Source: Corylus avellana
Lineage: Eukaryota > Streptophyta > Magnoliopsida > Fagales > Betulaceae
DNA length: 64,000 nt
Assembly: GCF_901000735.1 (NCBI RefSeq)
Contig: NC_081542.1
Coordinates: 27,419,093-27,483,092, forward strand
Direction: 5' to 3'
The first letter of the stretch is position 1. Every line of letters begins with the position of its first letter. Positions 22,765-33,453 of this stretch are shown piece by piece. The notes under the pieces were generated by a model. It was not told where the DNA came from, searched no databases, and saw only the letters and a program-made list of their open reading frames with translations. The translations under genes were made by a program, and so were the position numbers.

Positions 22765-23162
22765 GTGAAAATCCTTGAAAATAAAGGTGAATATTCGCTG
22801 CGATTGATCTGCCAAAGTCTCAAGCCATTGTACTACAATGAGGACAGCTACATTATCCAGGAGGGAGAACCGCTTAATGGGATGCTCTTCATCATATGCG
22901 GTAGAGTATGGTGCTTCAAAACCAGTTATGGTGAGAGTGGTGGGGGCCCTCAATTTATTGAAAAAGGTGAGTTCGACGTAGAAGAACTTCTAGAGTGGGG
23001 GTTCAACGGCTCCCCCTCACCCAAACTATCTCCACTAAAACTATCAAAACCTTTACAAAAGTTGAAGCCTTTATTCTAACAGCCAACGATTGGAAACTTA
23101 TGGTTTGCAGGCATTTCCAAGCAGCTCGCCGGCGCATCAAAAATGAAAATATCCCAAAATGA
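22765..23162 (+). pseudogene. CNGC exon remnant: cyclic-nucleotide-binding domain, frameshifted and short
   Basis: Acceptor CTAG at 22761-22764. It reads LRLICQSLKPLYYNEDSYII, QEGEPLNGMLFIICGRVWCF and FDVEELLEWGF, the CNBD beta-roll and phosphate-binding-cassette region. Near 23030 one base is missing, and the next frame continues TKTIKTFTKVEAFILTANDW to a stop at 23160-23162. The protein would end soon after, without the helix-C/IQ tail of CNGCs, so an internal or terminal loss is likely. Confidence 0.8.
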
Positions 23163-23169
23163 CTAAGCA

Positions 23170-23622
23170 TAATAGTACTAGCTAGCTATCATGCTCTCGG
23201 TGCTTCAAGACTAGCAGTGCCACACGTTGTTGAAAAGCAGTAGTTTGTTCTAAAGGTCTTTGTGTTAAGTTGTATACTCCACTGGTTTGCTTGTGATAGA
23301 ATTGCTAGTTGTTTGAATTTTGAATGGTGAAGGCAGAGTTAGTAAATGAAGAACTTGTTAACGATTAAAACTATTGAACTTGTTAAGCATTTCTTTGAAT
23401 ATCTTGGTTCAAAAGGGTGATGAAGCTCTTTTTTTCCTTTGATGGGTGGTAGTATTTTTTTTTTTAGCTTGTGGTTTTTTGTGTAGGAGACCATTTATAA
23501 TTGCTTGATTTAGGTTTGATTTCTCGTCGTTTGGTGTAAATAACTAAGTTCCAGCTTTCTTGCTGGTGTGTTTAGGTGCTTTGTCTGTGTTGGAATGAAA
23601 ATTTTATGCATAAAAAATAATA
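23170..23622. other. Downstream flank of CNGC relic, nothing recognised
   Basis: No open frame, inverted repeat or element end supported. It may hold the old 3' UTR. Confidence 0.4.
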
Positions 23623-23722
23623 NNNNNNNNNNNNNNNNNNNNNNNNNNNNNNNNNNNNNNNNNNNNNNNNNNNNNNNNNNNNNNNNNNNNNNNNNNNNNN
23701 NNNNNNNNNNNNNNNNNNNNNN
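23623..23722. other. Assembly gap (100 N)
   Basis: Scaffold gap at the edge of the duplicated PLA1 block. Confidence 0.98.
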
Positions 23723-23940
23723 TTTAGTTTCGGACTACAAAGGCATTGCTTTAAATATCTGAAATTCCTTTAAATCTCTGTTAACAATATTGGAAGAAAT
23801 GTTTTATTTTTAATTTCGTTAGCAAAAATATGGTTATGAATATGTGTGCATGATAGCTTTAGATATTAATTAGAGCTAGGCTTAAGACCAAATACGTCCT
23901 AACACAATTTAGGTTTTGTTTTATAATAAAAAATTATAGT

Positions 23941-25482
23941 TTATACCGCATATAGTACAGATTCAAGTACATCATGTGTTTGCATTCTATCTACAAAAGG
24001 ATGAACACTTTTCTCCCTAGCAGGTGAAGGTATGTCTTCAGGATCTCTCTTTGGTTTTTCCCATCTTCCATGAGCATTACAAACTAATCCCTTGTTGGCC
24101 AATTGATACCAACAACGTGGGATCCTAAGCTCATCAACCAACATGTCACATGCCTTGTTCACTAAGGCAACATCCCTCCTTGCATCAGACTGAAATGTTG
24201 TGCTAGTACTATGAAACCCATCGACAAGATGAAGGTATGTCTCGAGGCTATGGAACCCTGCCAAATCCAATCTTCTTTTGAGGTAAGGCGATGAACGAAC
24301 ATCGAGCTTCAATTCCACTCCAACATGGGTGTATACCCATTTTAATGTCCCCGTGATATCATCAAATTTTTGTAAACCCTCGTTGAATACAAGTCCTGGC
24401 ATCCGAGGGACCATGTCTTGCTTAACCACCACCCTCAATGTTTTAACTTCTAGCTGATGAAGCTCATCTCGGAAAGCCACGTTTCCGACCCTCGGCGCGC
24501 CGAAGGAAATCACGCTAACGGGAAGGTTGGGGATGGTTGATGCGGCTTCGTGAGCATTGAGGAGAGCCAGTGCGCCACCCAAGCTATGACCGGTGATTGT
24601 AAGGCTAACTTGTTCACCTTTTTCCCTATACAATTCAACAAGCCTTGTCACTTCTTTCATCACTTGCTCTGAGGCGCTTGTTTTGTTGTACCTAGTAGAT
24701 TCATTCTTACTAGTGTAAAGACTATGAAACCCATGTTCAACTTCGGCATTCCTCTTCCCAAATGTCTCTAACTTCCTTTGCATATCCTCGTACCACTCCG
24801 AGGGCGCCACAGTTCCACGCCATGCCACCACATTGTCTCTCCGTCCGATCCTACATGTCTCCTCGTCATCGCTGACCACCACATATCCCATCCAGTTGGA
24901 ATCTTTGCTCCACGTGTTGACCAAATGTGACCTCTCCAGCCACTGAGGCATATCTATGTGGGACATGGCATAAATATAGTTGGTGACTCTGTAGCCATTT
25001 TTAGTGAGGCCTAGTTTCTCAAACAAGTTTTTGCGGTTGTAGCGGCAACTCCCGCAATACTCGGAGAAAGATTCAAAATCAAAAGCGTCGTATGTTGCTT
25101 GTGCGAATTCTCCATATTTGACAACCTCTCGTCGGAGCCAAGGTTGAAGAGGATCCAAAAGATTGTCCCAATCTGAAGAACCGTGGATCTCACACCACTT
25201 ATGCGCTATCACCTCCTTGGGAGAAGTTGTTGGAGTGGAGTGTTTCTCTTCACTAAAAGAGTCCCAAATGGATTGGTGAAGCTCCGTCCGAGGAGGGGTT
25301 TCAAGATGGAGGTGGAGGAGATGTGAGAGCGATTCAGTAAGACGTGAAGTCGGATTTGATGGTTTTGTTTTCGGGGGATCAAGAAGAGCTTGTTGATGGG
25401 CATGGACTACAGAAAACTTGGTCTTGCTGGAGGATTGTGTGGTGGGAAGATGAGTGTAGATGATCTTTGTGGATAGAGCCAT
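23941..25482 (-). CDS. Class-I phospholipase A1, chloroplastic type, copy A (513 aa)
   Basis: Lipase_3-fold enzyme of the plant PLA1 class-I group (relatives of DAD1 and PLA1-I beta/gamma), which cleave the sn-1 acyl chain of plastid galactolipids or phospholipids. The Ser/Thr-rich, acid-poor first 25 residues suit a chloroplast transit peptide. The catalytic triad appears intact: Ser300 in GHSLGG (298-303), Asp356 in KQDMVP and His411 in AGFHSLETYLHLVDG. The C-terminal motif ALVNKACDML is also typical. There is a single exon, as in many class-I genes, and the start ATG matches copy B. It differs from copy B by about 34 substitutions and one indel (about 93% identity by hand). Copy A is changed at family-conserved sites: Cys210, Asn217 in GRRDNVVAWRGT (usually Ile/Val), and Glu345 in LEVKTLR (usually Gly). 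It may have weaker activity, which is an inference. The exact subclass is not certain. Confidence 0.92.
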   Translation of the reverse strand: MALSTKIIYTHLPTTQSSSKTKFSVVHAHQQALLDPPKTKPSNPTSRLTESLSHLLHLHLETPPRTELHQSIWDSFSEEKHSTPTTSPKEVIAHKWCEIHGSSDWDNLLDPLQPWLRREVVKYGEFAQATYDAFDFESFSEYCGSCRYNRKNLFEKLGLTKNGYRVTNYIYAMSHIDMPQWLERSHLVNTWSKDSNWMGYVVVSDDEETCRIGRRDNVVAWRGTVAPSEWYEDMQRKLETFGKRNAEVEHGFHSLYTSKNESTRYNKTSASEQVMKEVTRLVELYREKGEQVSLTITGHSLGGALALLNAHEAASTIPNLPVSVISFGAPRVGNVAFRDELHQLEVKTLRVVVKQDMVPRMPGLVFNEGLQKFDDITGTLKWVYTHVGVELKLDVRSSPYLKRRLDLAGFHSLETYLHLVDGFHSTSTTFQSDARRDVALVNKACDMLVDELRIPRCWYQLANKGLVCNAHGRWEKPKRDPEDIPSPAREKSVHPFVDRMQTHDVLESVLYAV

Positions 25483-25587
25483 GATTGGTCGCCAAGGTGA
25501 TTATCGGGGATTACCTGGAAATGCTTAGAATTTGAAGGTGAAGATTCTTGTTGAGGGGATGTTGGGGAGATGGAGAGAGGCCGAGGG

Positions 25588-25596
25588 TATATATAA
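25588..25596 (-). promoter_or_regulatory. TATA box of PLA1 copy A
   Basis: TTATATATA on the minus strand, about 110 bp before the ATG. The corresponding box in copy B is at 35075-35083 in the same local context (CCTATTATATATACCCTC). Confidence 0.6.
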
Positions 25597-25859
25597 TAGG
25601 AAGAGAGGAAGAGTTTCACGAGGAATGGTAGTGGACTGGAGATAATGTTAAAAGCCTCGACTTGTAGATGAAAAGGTCATATTATATGACTCGGTCTCAC
25701 AGGTTAACGTTGATGGGGATTGGGTCAGTAGTGGTACTATTTGAATTATTGAAAGCTAATAATTATTTAAATACTAACAATCTATGTAGCTTATATATTA
25801 AAACATACATAGTAATTGCGTTTACGTACAATGGGAATCAAGCCCCAAATTAAAATGTA

Positions 25860-26950
25860 CGTTTGAAAGCATTCCTTAGCTTTGACTTAGAATATCATTT
25901 TTGTCACGACAGTACTCTAGCGTACAATTTGGAGTTGAATTTTGCATATATTTCCGATTCAAATATCATTTTTGAATTTAGCGTACAAGAAGCTGCAAAA
26001 TATTTTGCTTTCAACGCGTCGGGGTTCGTATTCCAACGTCATATGTGCATCATCATCTTGCAATATTATTCTTTGGCTTAAAAAAAAAATGCATTAATTC
26101 ACTCAATTTTTATATTTTCTAAAACATAAAGATATTTGTCAAGGAAATAATAGCCGAGAAAAATAAGCTAGGGTTAAATTGAACCCAGATCTAGAGAATC
26201 CATTCTCTCTTTATCCCAAATATTCCAAATGGATTCATTAATTAACTTTTTAAAGAGTACTTGAAACGTCGTCTTTATATATATATATATATATTAAACT
26301 TACTGTCTACATAGAACGAATGAGTCTCATTTCTTTGATGAGCAGAGGGCCCATTCTAGCCAGCCCAAATATAGTATTAATGCTTTACTATTTAAGGTCG
26401 TTTTATTTGAACTATATATTGGCAGGAGACTCGATGAAGAAAATCTAAAGTACCCAAAAAACTGGACAATATTAGATAATGGTGGGCGGTTATTAACCGT
26501 TCGCTAACCGCCTTCCGCCTTTATATATATATATATATATAATTTAGAATTGATGTAGTATGTAGTAAGGTATTATCATATAATATATTATCATAAAAAC
26601 GACGTCATTTTGTTTAAATGCCAAATGTGACGTGGCATTTAAAATTACTAATAGATTAAAATTCAATAATAATCATCTCAAATTCAAAGTTGATTTTAAA
26701 TGTCACATCACATTTGGGATGACTCTATAAGAACTCTTACCCTTCTTATATCATTACTCGTTAATGTAGAATTCTAGAAAGTTTTAAAAGACATATCATA
26801 TTTGGGAAGACTATAAGATGATTGTAGTTATTGTTATATCATTACTTGCATTTGAGATTGTGATTTTAAATTAATTCACAGATAAAGAAAATTGCTATTG
26901 GAAAAATGTAGAAAATTTACATTTACAAATCGTTAGTACAAATCACATGT
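25860..26950. other. Intergenic, upstream of PLA1 copy A
   Basis: AT-rich sequence with TA runs (26277-26293, 26522-26540). A segment at 26291-26400 is shared with block B. GGTGGGCGGTTATTAACCG at about 26480 resembles the end of an hAT-type element, but no partner end is seen. Confidence 0.4.
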
Positions 26951-27120
26951 AGGGGTGGGCAAAAACCCGCCCCGATCCGCCTATATTTGGGTTTTTTTTT
27001 TTTTTGCAAAAACGGGTTAAATTTCTTCCAACCCATAAAGGGCAAGGTGGGTTTCGGGTTTATAAAGTTTTGGGCAGCGGGTACCCGCCCCGCTGATTAG
27101 CATATAAAATGAAAAAACCC
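26950..27120. mobile_element. hAT-like terminal fragment
   Basis: AGGGGTGGGCAAAAACCCGC is the common start of plant hAT elements and is followed by repeated GGGTT/CCCGCC words. No matching far end or 8-bp duplication was found. Confidence 0.4.
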
Positions 27121-28292
27121 TAACTTCTTCTAATTTTGACGCCTCCTAAGACCTCCTCTCTCACTCTCGCCAATCCCTCTCTCTTTCTCGTCGCTTCCTC
27201 TAGTCACAAAGCACTGACCTAGCTGCCACTCCTAGATTTCTCTCTCATCTCTCCCTCTCTCTGGAAAGTGAACTAACGCTCTCTCTCTCTCTCCCCCTTT
27301 CGCCTCTCACAGACTCACAGTGCCTTCATGATGGAAGTATTTTTTTAAAAAAAACAAACACACAATTTTAAAAGTTAAACTACAATTTTAAAAGTGAAAG
27401 TGCGATTTTATCAAACACTTAACTATACATTTAAATTAATTATACTTTTTTAAAATCACAAAGTCAAGCCGAGGTCGCAGGAGAATAAGGGAACATTGAA
27501 CTCATTTGAGTAGAATAAGGGAAGATTGAACTCATTTGAGTTTGACTTTATGACATACTGCATCCAACCAGTACCGGACGATTGCTGCAAACCTTTGTGA
27601 CATTCAACACGTACACCTTGGCAATATTCCAACTTCCACGTGTGAATAAAACATTCAGTCAATTACTTTCTTGCACGTATTATGTAAAGATGTGGACTGA
27701 AAGACACTGGCTACCTACCAGCGAATGCATCAAATTAAGACGAACAAAAATTACTAATTTATCCATACACCAAAGAAGACCCATAAATCCATTCTAACTA
27801 GTTAATTACTTTTCATCCCTGTAAATATATCCATAAAATTTTACACGTCATCTATCATTAAATTTTCAAAAATGTCTTCTCTATTTGTTTCCAATATCCC
27901 AAATGTCTTTCTTAATTAATTTATTGAGTTGAATATAATAAGAAACAATTATTTTGCATCTTTCCTTTTATTTATATTTTCTTAACATAGATATTAATTG
28001 TATTTTTTATATATTAATTAATACCCAATTTTAATATATTTCTCATTAGCCAACTTCCATAAAATTTATTGGTTCCGCGTAAGGGTTATAGGTCTATGTT
28101 AGGCTTTAATTTTTTTTTATTATTTATTTATTTATTTGTTTTTTGTTTTAGAGAAATTAAGCAAATTTATAAATATGAAAATCAAATCAAGTACAATACT
28201 CAGCTAAGATAATATCAGAAATACATGGGGACATTCCTTGAGAAGAACATAATCCTCCCTTAACGTTTCCTTTGCAAGCCTATGGCCTATGG

Positions 28293-28769
28293 AAAAGGAT
28301 CCTCTTGAGTCCTGTTGGATTGGAGAGGTCTCCAGTTAATGGCCAGGATCCTCATGCCACATGTCCCATCTATTTAAATATAATAAAATATTATTTTTTA
28401 TTTTAAAAATAAATAAAAACTAAAATAATCTAATAATGTTTTTTTTTTTTTTTTTTTTTATGGTGGCCCGGACCACCCCCAAGGGCCACCGTTTGGCCTG
28501 GGCTGGTCGAACGGCCACCCTTTGGGGCCGGTTGGAGGTGGCTTCCCTTGGGGGTGGCCGATTTTTTTAATTTTTTTGTTTTTTGTTTTTTTATATGGCC
28601 CTTGGGGTGGCTGGAGGGCCATATAAAAAAATATATATATTATTTTAGTTTTTATTTATTTTTAAAATAAAAAATTATATTTAAATAGGTGGGACACGTG
28701 GCATGAGAATGGCCCTAAGATTTTTCCTAGTGCCATCCTCATGACAGGATTGGAGAGGAGCGAGATCCA
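28293..28769. mobile_element. Mutator-like MITE, 477 bp
   Basis: Long imperfect terminal inverted repeats of about 150 bp (ATGCCACATGTCCCATCTAT on the left against the complement of ATAGGTGGGACACGTGGCAT on the right). It is flanked by TGGCCTATGG at 28283-28292 and 28770-28779, a 9-10-bp direct repeat. The central block (28460-28625) is GC-rich, with GGTGGCC and CCACCCCC words. Confidence 0.75.
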
Positions 28770-29339
28770 TGGCCTATGGGCTGCGCCATTTAAACCCCGC
28801 TTCACATGTTTAACTTTCTATTGGTGTTTGGAGTTCAATACCCCTCTAGCATCATCAATTAATGTCTCGTAATTTTTACTGCCACTGTTTAATTTAATGT
28901 CCATTTCACAGTCTGAAAATTCTTTATCTCTTTATCTGCAATTAATATTCCAAATGGCTTCGTTTTTAATAAGTTGTTTCATCTCTTTTAAACTTATTAT
29001 CAATATTGCCCTCCTCCCCTTCTTTTCTTCATTGAGGTTGGCAAAATTTGTTACATAGTTCAACAATTAACATAATACTTCCAACCACTAGTCGACGAAG
29101 CTGCAAACCTTCTTAACTTTCAACACGTCGCGGTTGGTATTTTCCAAACGTACGTCACGTGTGTACGTGTCTTGCATTCCCTCGATCGGGCAAGAAAAAA
29201 AATTATGTCTTTTACATACAACCTATTTTCTGTCAATTAGGAAAAAGTAATTGAATCCCAGAATTTTGTAAGGAGCTAGAAAACTAAGTTAAGGGTTATA
29301 TTACAAAGATTACAAGTACAAAATTTTCCAAAGTTTCTT

Positions 29340-29376
<37 letters not shown>

Positions 29377-30489
29377 AAAGGGGATGAAAATTCGAATTAG
29401 AGATCTCCTCTTCATGAGGTATGGCCTTAAGTTGATTGAGTTACTCCTTGAAAATACATATACAAGACTAAACTGAAAGGGGAAATACTACCGGTAGGGA
29501 TAGTATATATTGTGATCACAAGGAAATTTTCATGAGGTTGGGCATGTATTAACCTATTAGAGCGTAGGTTCGACTCTTGGTAATGAAAAATCATTCATAC
29601 AAGCTAGTCTGATTAATATCAGTCACCTTGTGAACCAATGATGTCCTGGTAAGGCTTCTCAGTTTTGATCAACTGGGACTATGAACTTCAACACTGACAG
29701 CTTGGTGCTATCAGTGTTCTAGGTCTTCTTTGATGAGTGAATTAGAATTCTTCTGGTTAGAAAATCGTGGCTTGCCATTGACTGAATCAGAATGCATAGC
29801 TTTATAGGCATGAAAAGTATTTCATTAGAATTTTGAAAATGGATTTATGGGTAAGTTTGTGTTTGATGCATTCGATCGTGGCTTGTTTTTTCAATTCAAA
29901 TATTTACATTATATAAAGTAATTGAGTCGTTAATGCATGATACACATGTAGGTGTTGAAATGTCAAAAGAGTTTGCAGCTTATTCTCTACTTCTACCCAA
30001 TATTATATTCTTTCGTCTGCTACTGCTTGGAAGTAGTTTGTTCAGAAGCCAGATTTTATTTTCTTTCGTTTATACTTTATATAGTCAAATGGGCCCAAAC
30101 TCATGGTCGGAAATAAACGATTAGAATGTCAACACCTAAAATTAGGTGAATTATTGTCTTTGTTTGTTTCGATGTAAAATATTTTTTGTCTTAAAAAATG
30201 AATTTTTTTTAAACATTTTTTGGTGACTTTTGTCAAATTTAACTCTTATATAAATTTTAGACAATTGAATTAATGTAGAATACTCATAAATTATTGAATT
30301 TATGTGTCTTTTTTAATAAAAATTGATCAAATAGTTTATGAGCACTCTACCTTGGCTCGGTTATATATACACGAGTTACATAAAAGTTGAGTTTGCAACA
30401 TTGCTTATTAGAAGTTACTCATTACTTATTTTAAACATCTTATTCTTTGAGCCTATAAAATAAAGAAAAAGCACTCATCTCCAAAAATG

Positions 30490-31427
30490 GTAGCATAAAC
30501 TCTATGATGATCAAGAAATAAGCTTCACCATAGCTGGGCATAGCCTTGGTGGAGCTTTGGCTCTCCTCAATGCATATGATCATGAGGTTTCAAGTTCAAT
30601 CCCTGGCCTTCCCATTTGTGTCATCTCTTTTGGTGTACCAAGGGTTGGGAACATAGCATTTAAGGACAAACTTGGTGAAATTGGGGTAAAAACATTACGC
30701 ATTGTTTTTTTTTTTTTTTTTTTAATAAGTGAAACAAGGGAAATGGAAGGGGATCAAGGAAACACTTTCCGACTCATGATTCTTTTAGAGGAAAGAAAAG
30801 GAAGAGAAGTGTGAATGCTTCCATAACAGTAATGAAAAGCGGCTCATTTGACAACAAAATGTGCCTGAAGATTAACACTCCTTGAGACTTTGGTTGCAGA
30901 CCAAGAAGGAAGAACAGATAAAAGAGAAATGGTGTCAGCAATAGTGGCAGCAGAAGACCATCCCACAGTCAAGTTGTTAAGCAAGATATAGCCCCAAAAT
31001 TGCCAGGGATCATACTTAAAAAATAAAAATAATAAAAAAAAAAATAAAAAAAATTTCTCCATAAGCTTCATGTGGGTGCTAGAAAATTAAATTGGGTTCA
31101 CAGGCATGTAGGAACACAGCTTAAGCTTGACATGTTCATGTCACCATATCTTAAGCATGAGTGTGATTTGGTAGGGAGCCACAATTTGGAGATATACCTC
31201 CATCTTTTAGATGGATTTCTTTGTAAGCATGCAAGTTTAGGTGGAATGCGAGGAGAGATATTGCATTGGTGAATAAGACAATAGGTATGCTGATAGAGGA
31301 GTTGAGGATCCCTCAGTTTTGGTACCAGTTTCCTCACAAGGGGCTTGTGCTTAACAAACATGGAAGGTGGTTGAAGCCCTACAGAGAACCTGAAGATGTT
31401 CCTTTTCCATTTTGTGAAACATCTTAG
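30490..31427 (+). pseudogene. PLA1 pseudogene, 5'-truncated and interrupted
   Basis: Opposite in strand to the two full copies. It begins within the catalytic region at about 30497 (SFTIAGHSLGGALALLNAYD, nucleophile Ser present) and continues CVISFGVPRVGNIAFKD to VKTLRIV, where a T run and a foreign insert begin. The frame returns at about 31063 as LNWVHRHVGTQLKL, then YLHLLDGF, shifts frame near 31240, and ends ALVNK...ELRIPQFWYQ...HGRWLKPYREPEDVPF with a stop at 31425-31427. The N-terminal half and the Asp of the triad are missing. It resembles the neighbours only moderately, so it is an older duplicate or comes from another class-I member. Confidence 0.85.
30703..31065 (-). mobile_element. 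LINE 3'-end fragment inserted in the PLA1 pseudogene
   Basis: On the minus strand it encodes PWQFWGYILLNNLTVGWSSA, then SLLSVLPSWSATKVSRSVNL and QAHFVVK, resembling the RNase-H-like end of plant L1-type LINE ORF2 (relatives end ...N-x-x-A-H-x-L-A-K-W-A). A short non-coding stretch follows and then an A run, seen as the T run at 30706-30723. Direction, truncation and A tail fit a 5'-truncated LINE copy. The other edge is a low-complexity A/T tract near 31015-31065. Confidence 0.65.
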
Positions 31428-31439
31428 CAAGCATCAGTG

Positions 31440-32384
31440 TCCATTAATTTGTAGGGTAGATGAATGTTTCAAATTGCAGGATTAAATAAATATCCCTCTT
31501 TGAACATTAAGCTTCTTAGTTTTAATGAGGATGATGTACATTTAACTGGCAATTGATTTAGTCTACGACATTGAAGTAGCTCTCAAATTAAAACTCAATT
31601 TCTTTTTTTGTTTTTTGTTTTTGTTTTTTTTGTTTGAGTAATGCAATACACTACACTTTTATCTTACTATACTCACGTGACAGGGTTGAGGAATTTGACA
31701 TGTTTAATTAAATGGACAAAGTTAGGATTAACATATATAGTCTTATACTCATCTATTGATACGACCAAAACTAAACACTAATTGCTACCCGTAGCTAGCT
31801 AGATCTAGGCTTGACCATATATACTAGACATAACTCCTTGAAGAGTTGTATCTAATAACATACATAACTATTGGAGGAGTAATTAAGGAGTTGCACATTT
31901 TGTTAAGAGGTACCATTGTTTCTATAAAAGGATATTGCATGGTACATGAATTTTTTCATCTTTGCATTCTCTCTCAATTGACGTACGACAGATCGAGTAT
32001 AATAAAACATAAGATACAAAATATTTGTTTATTAATATATTACAATTTTTAACTCAATTACTTATCAAAATGCCTAATTTAATAAAAAATTTGAGTAGTT
32101 GCTCATGATAGATTTGGGCTGCTTAAAATTTAGGTATAAAATGATTTTTGTTATAACATGCGGGGGGCCAAACATTTTTCTTTTTTTTCTGGGCAGGAGA
32201 GGACTATAAACTATTTTGCATTGAGAGTATAATTTTATAGATTCTTCTTTTACCATTTCAAATTTCAGCATAAACTATTTTGAATATAATTTGAGACTTG
32301 ACTTTTCTTTCTTTCATTTTGCCTCTTTCCCGTCTTTCTTTTTCGACTTTTTCCTTACTATATATGCTTCTTCTTTCCTTTTGT
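31440..32384. other. Intergenic, AT-rich, nothing recognised
   Basis: T-rich and TA-rich tracts. The short open frames have no recognisable domains. Confidence 0.4.
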
Positions 32385-32710
32385 TTTCGGACTACAAAGG
32401 CGTTGCTATGAGTTATGGGACTACAAAACTCATTGGTGGACCCGTAAATTCCTCAAACTATCTCTCAAACATCCAATTAATGTGATAATGTCTTTTAAAC
32501 TACAAATTGTGTCAATATATATATTTTTTAAAATTGTCGAAAAATGTCAATATTTTCTAAGGCCAACAAAAGTACAAAAATGACAATAATTTTTTTTTTA
32601 ATAAGACCAAGAATATCCTTATATATTTAATCAAGAATATCCTTATATATATTATTTTATTAAGGGTATTTTGGCTATTGGGGGAACATTGATATTGTTT
32701 ATTAATTAGT

Positions 32711-32938
32711 TTAGATGGTGTCTGTTTGATGCAGATCTGAGTTTTCAACCTGATATTTAGTCATAGGTTAGCGGATGCTGTGTTTTGGTTGATTTGGTCT
32801 GTTGTTGATGACTGTATCTTTAGCTTCGGCTATGATTTACTTCAGAGCTTTTTGCTTTGTTTGTAAGAGCTTTAGGCTCGCAACTTTTATCAATTAATAA
32901 GTATGATACTATGATATGTTTTTTTTTTAAAAAAAAGT
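32711..32938 (+). mobile_element. LINE-like non-autonomous element, copy 3 (3' end only)
   Basis: Nearly identical to 17366-17575, from TTAGATGGTGTCTGTTTG to the T/A-rich tail, but without the GC-rich head. It is therefore a 5'-truncated copy. Imperfect repeats of TATTGGGGGAACATT (about 32676) and TATTGGGAACATTAATA (about 32940) flank it and resemble a long target duplication. Confidence 0.75.
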
Positions 32939-33453
32939 TTATTGGGAACATTAATACAATTAATAGTTTCGAGAAAAACATTGATGATGGGATTGTAGAT
33001 TAAGGCGAGTATATATATATTCAAGACAAACCATTTTCGTCTCGTTATTCCATCCAACTCCACTATAACTTAATATAGTGTCTTACGTCCTTACAATCAC
33101 GTTAATTTGATGTGATCCTATTTCTCCCAAATCTCCCTTTAAAATAGGATATAATTCGCATCAAATTATTCATCGGCAGTCGTAATATTCTAAAAACGCA
33201 CTCTCACTCCTAAGAAAGTTTTTAGTTTGAAGCAAATAAGTAAAAATATTGTTTCAAATATTGGTAGAAATGTTGTATTTATTTATTTTTTAATTTCGTC
33301 ATTCTCTCTTCCGGAAAAATATGGTTATGAGTATGTGTGAATGATAGCTTTAGATATTAATTATTAGAGCTAGGCTTAAGACCAAACCAAATATGTCCTC
33401 ACATAATTTAATTTTTTTTTAAAAAATTTTTTTTATAACAAAAAATTAATAGT

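Larger units (their letters stand above)
1868..23162 (+). pseudogene. Cyclic-nucleotide-gated ion channel (CNGC), decayed, about 21 kb with six exon remnants
   Basis: Plant CNGCs are plasma-membrane cation channels with six transmembrane segments, a pore loop, a C-linker and a cyclic-nucleotide-binding domain (CNBD). Six separated pieces match consecutive parts of such a protein, all on the plus strand, in order, with consistent splice sites and phases: 1868-2285, 11821-12036, 15660-15935, 20581-about 20656, 22130-22368 and 22765-23162. The N-terminal exon is not in the window. Damage: a TAA inside exon 2; two frameshifts and a stop in exon 3; a deletion with frameshift in the filter/S6 exon; a one-base frameshift late in the CNBD exon; and no calmodulin/IQ-type tail. 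The introns (9.5, 3.6, 4.6, 1.5 and 0.4 kb) are full of transposons. The exon matches resemble the CNGC1-like group, a recollection of the family and not a search. Assembly error could explain a single lesion but hardly all of them. Confidence 0.85.
23723..30120. repeat. Duplicated block A (PLA1 copy A and its upstream region)
   Basis: Landmarks recur in the same order and orientation in block B (32385-38380): the phrase TTTCGGACTACAAAGGC at the left edge, the PLA1 gene, ATGAGTCTCATTTCTT... (26320 and 36482), CTTGGCAATATTCCAACTTC (27620 and 37391), CTTTCAACACGTCG (29119 and 37499) and ATCGTGGCTTGCCATTG/ATCGTGGCATGCCATTC (29764 and 38072). Block A has extra material, including the Mutator-like element at 28293-28769. 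Confidence 0.8.

Noticed and set aside
27120..27330. CT-rich tract considered as a promoter or 5' UTR of an unseen gene
   Set aside because: No start codon with an open frame follows. Such tracts are common beside hAT-like fragments here.
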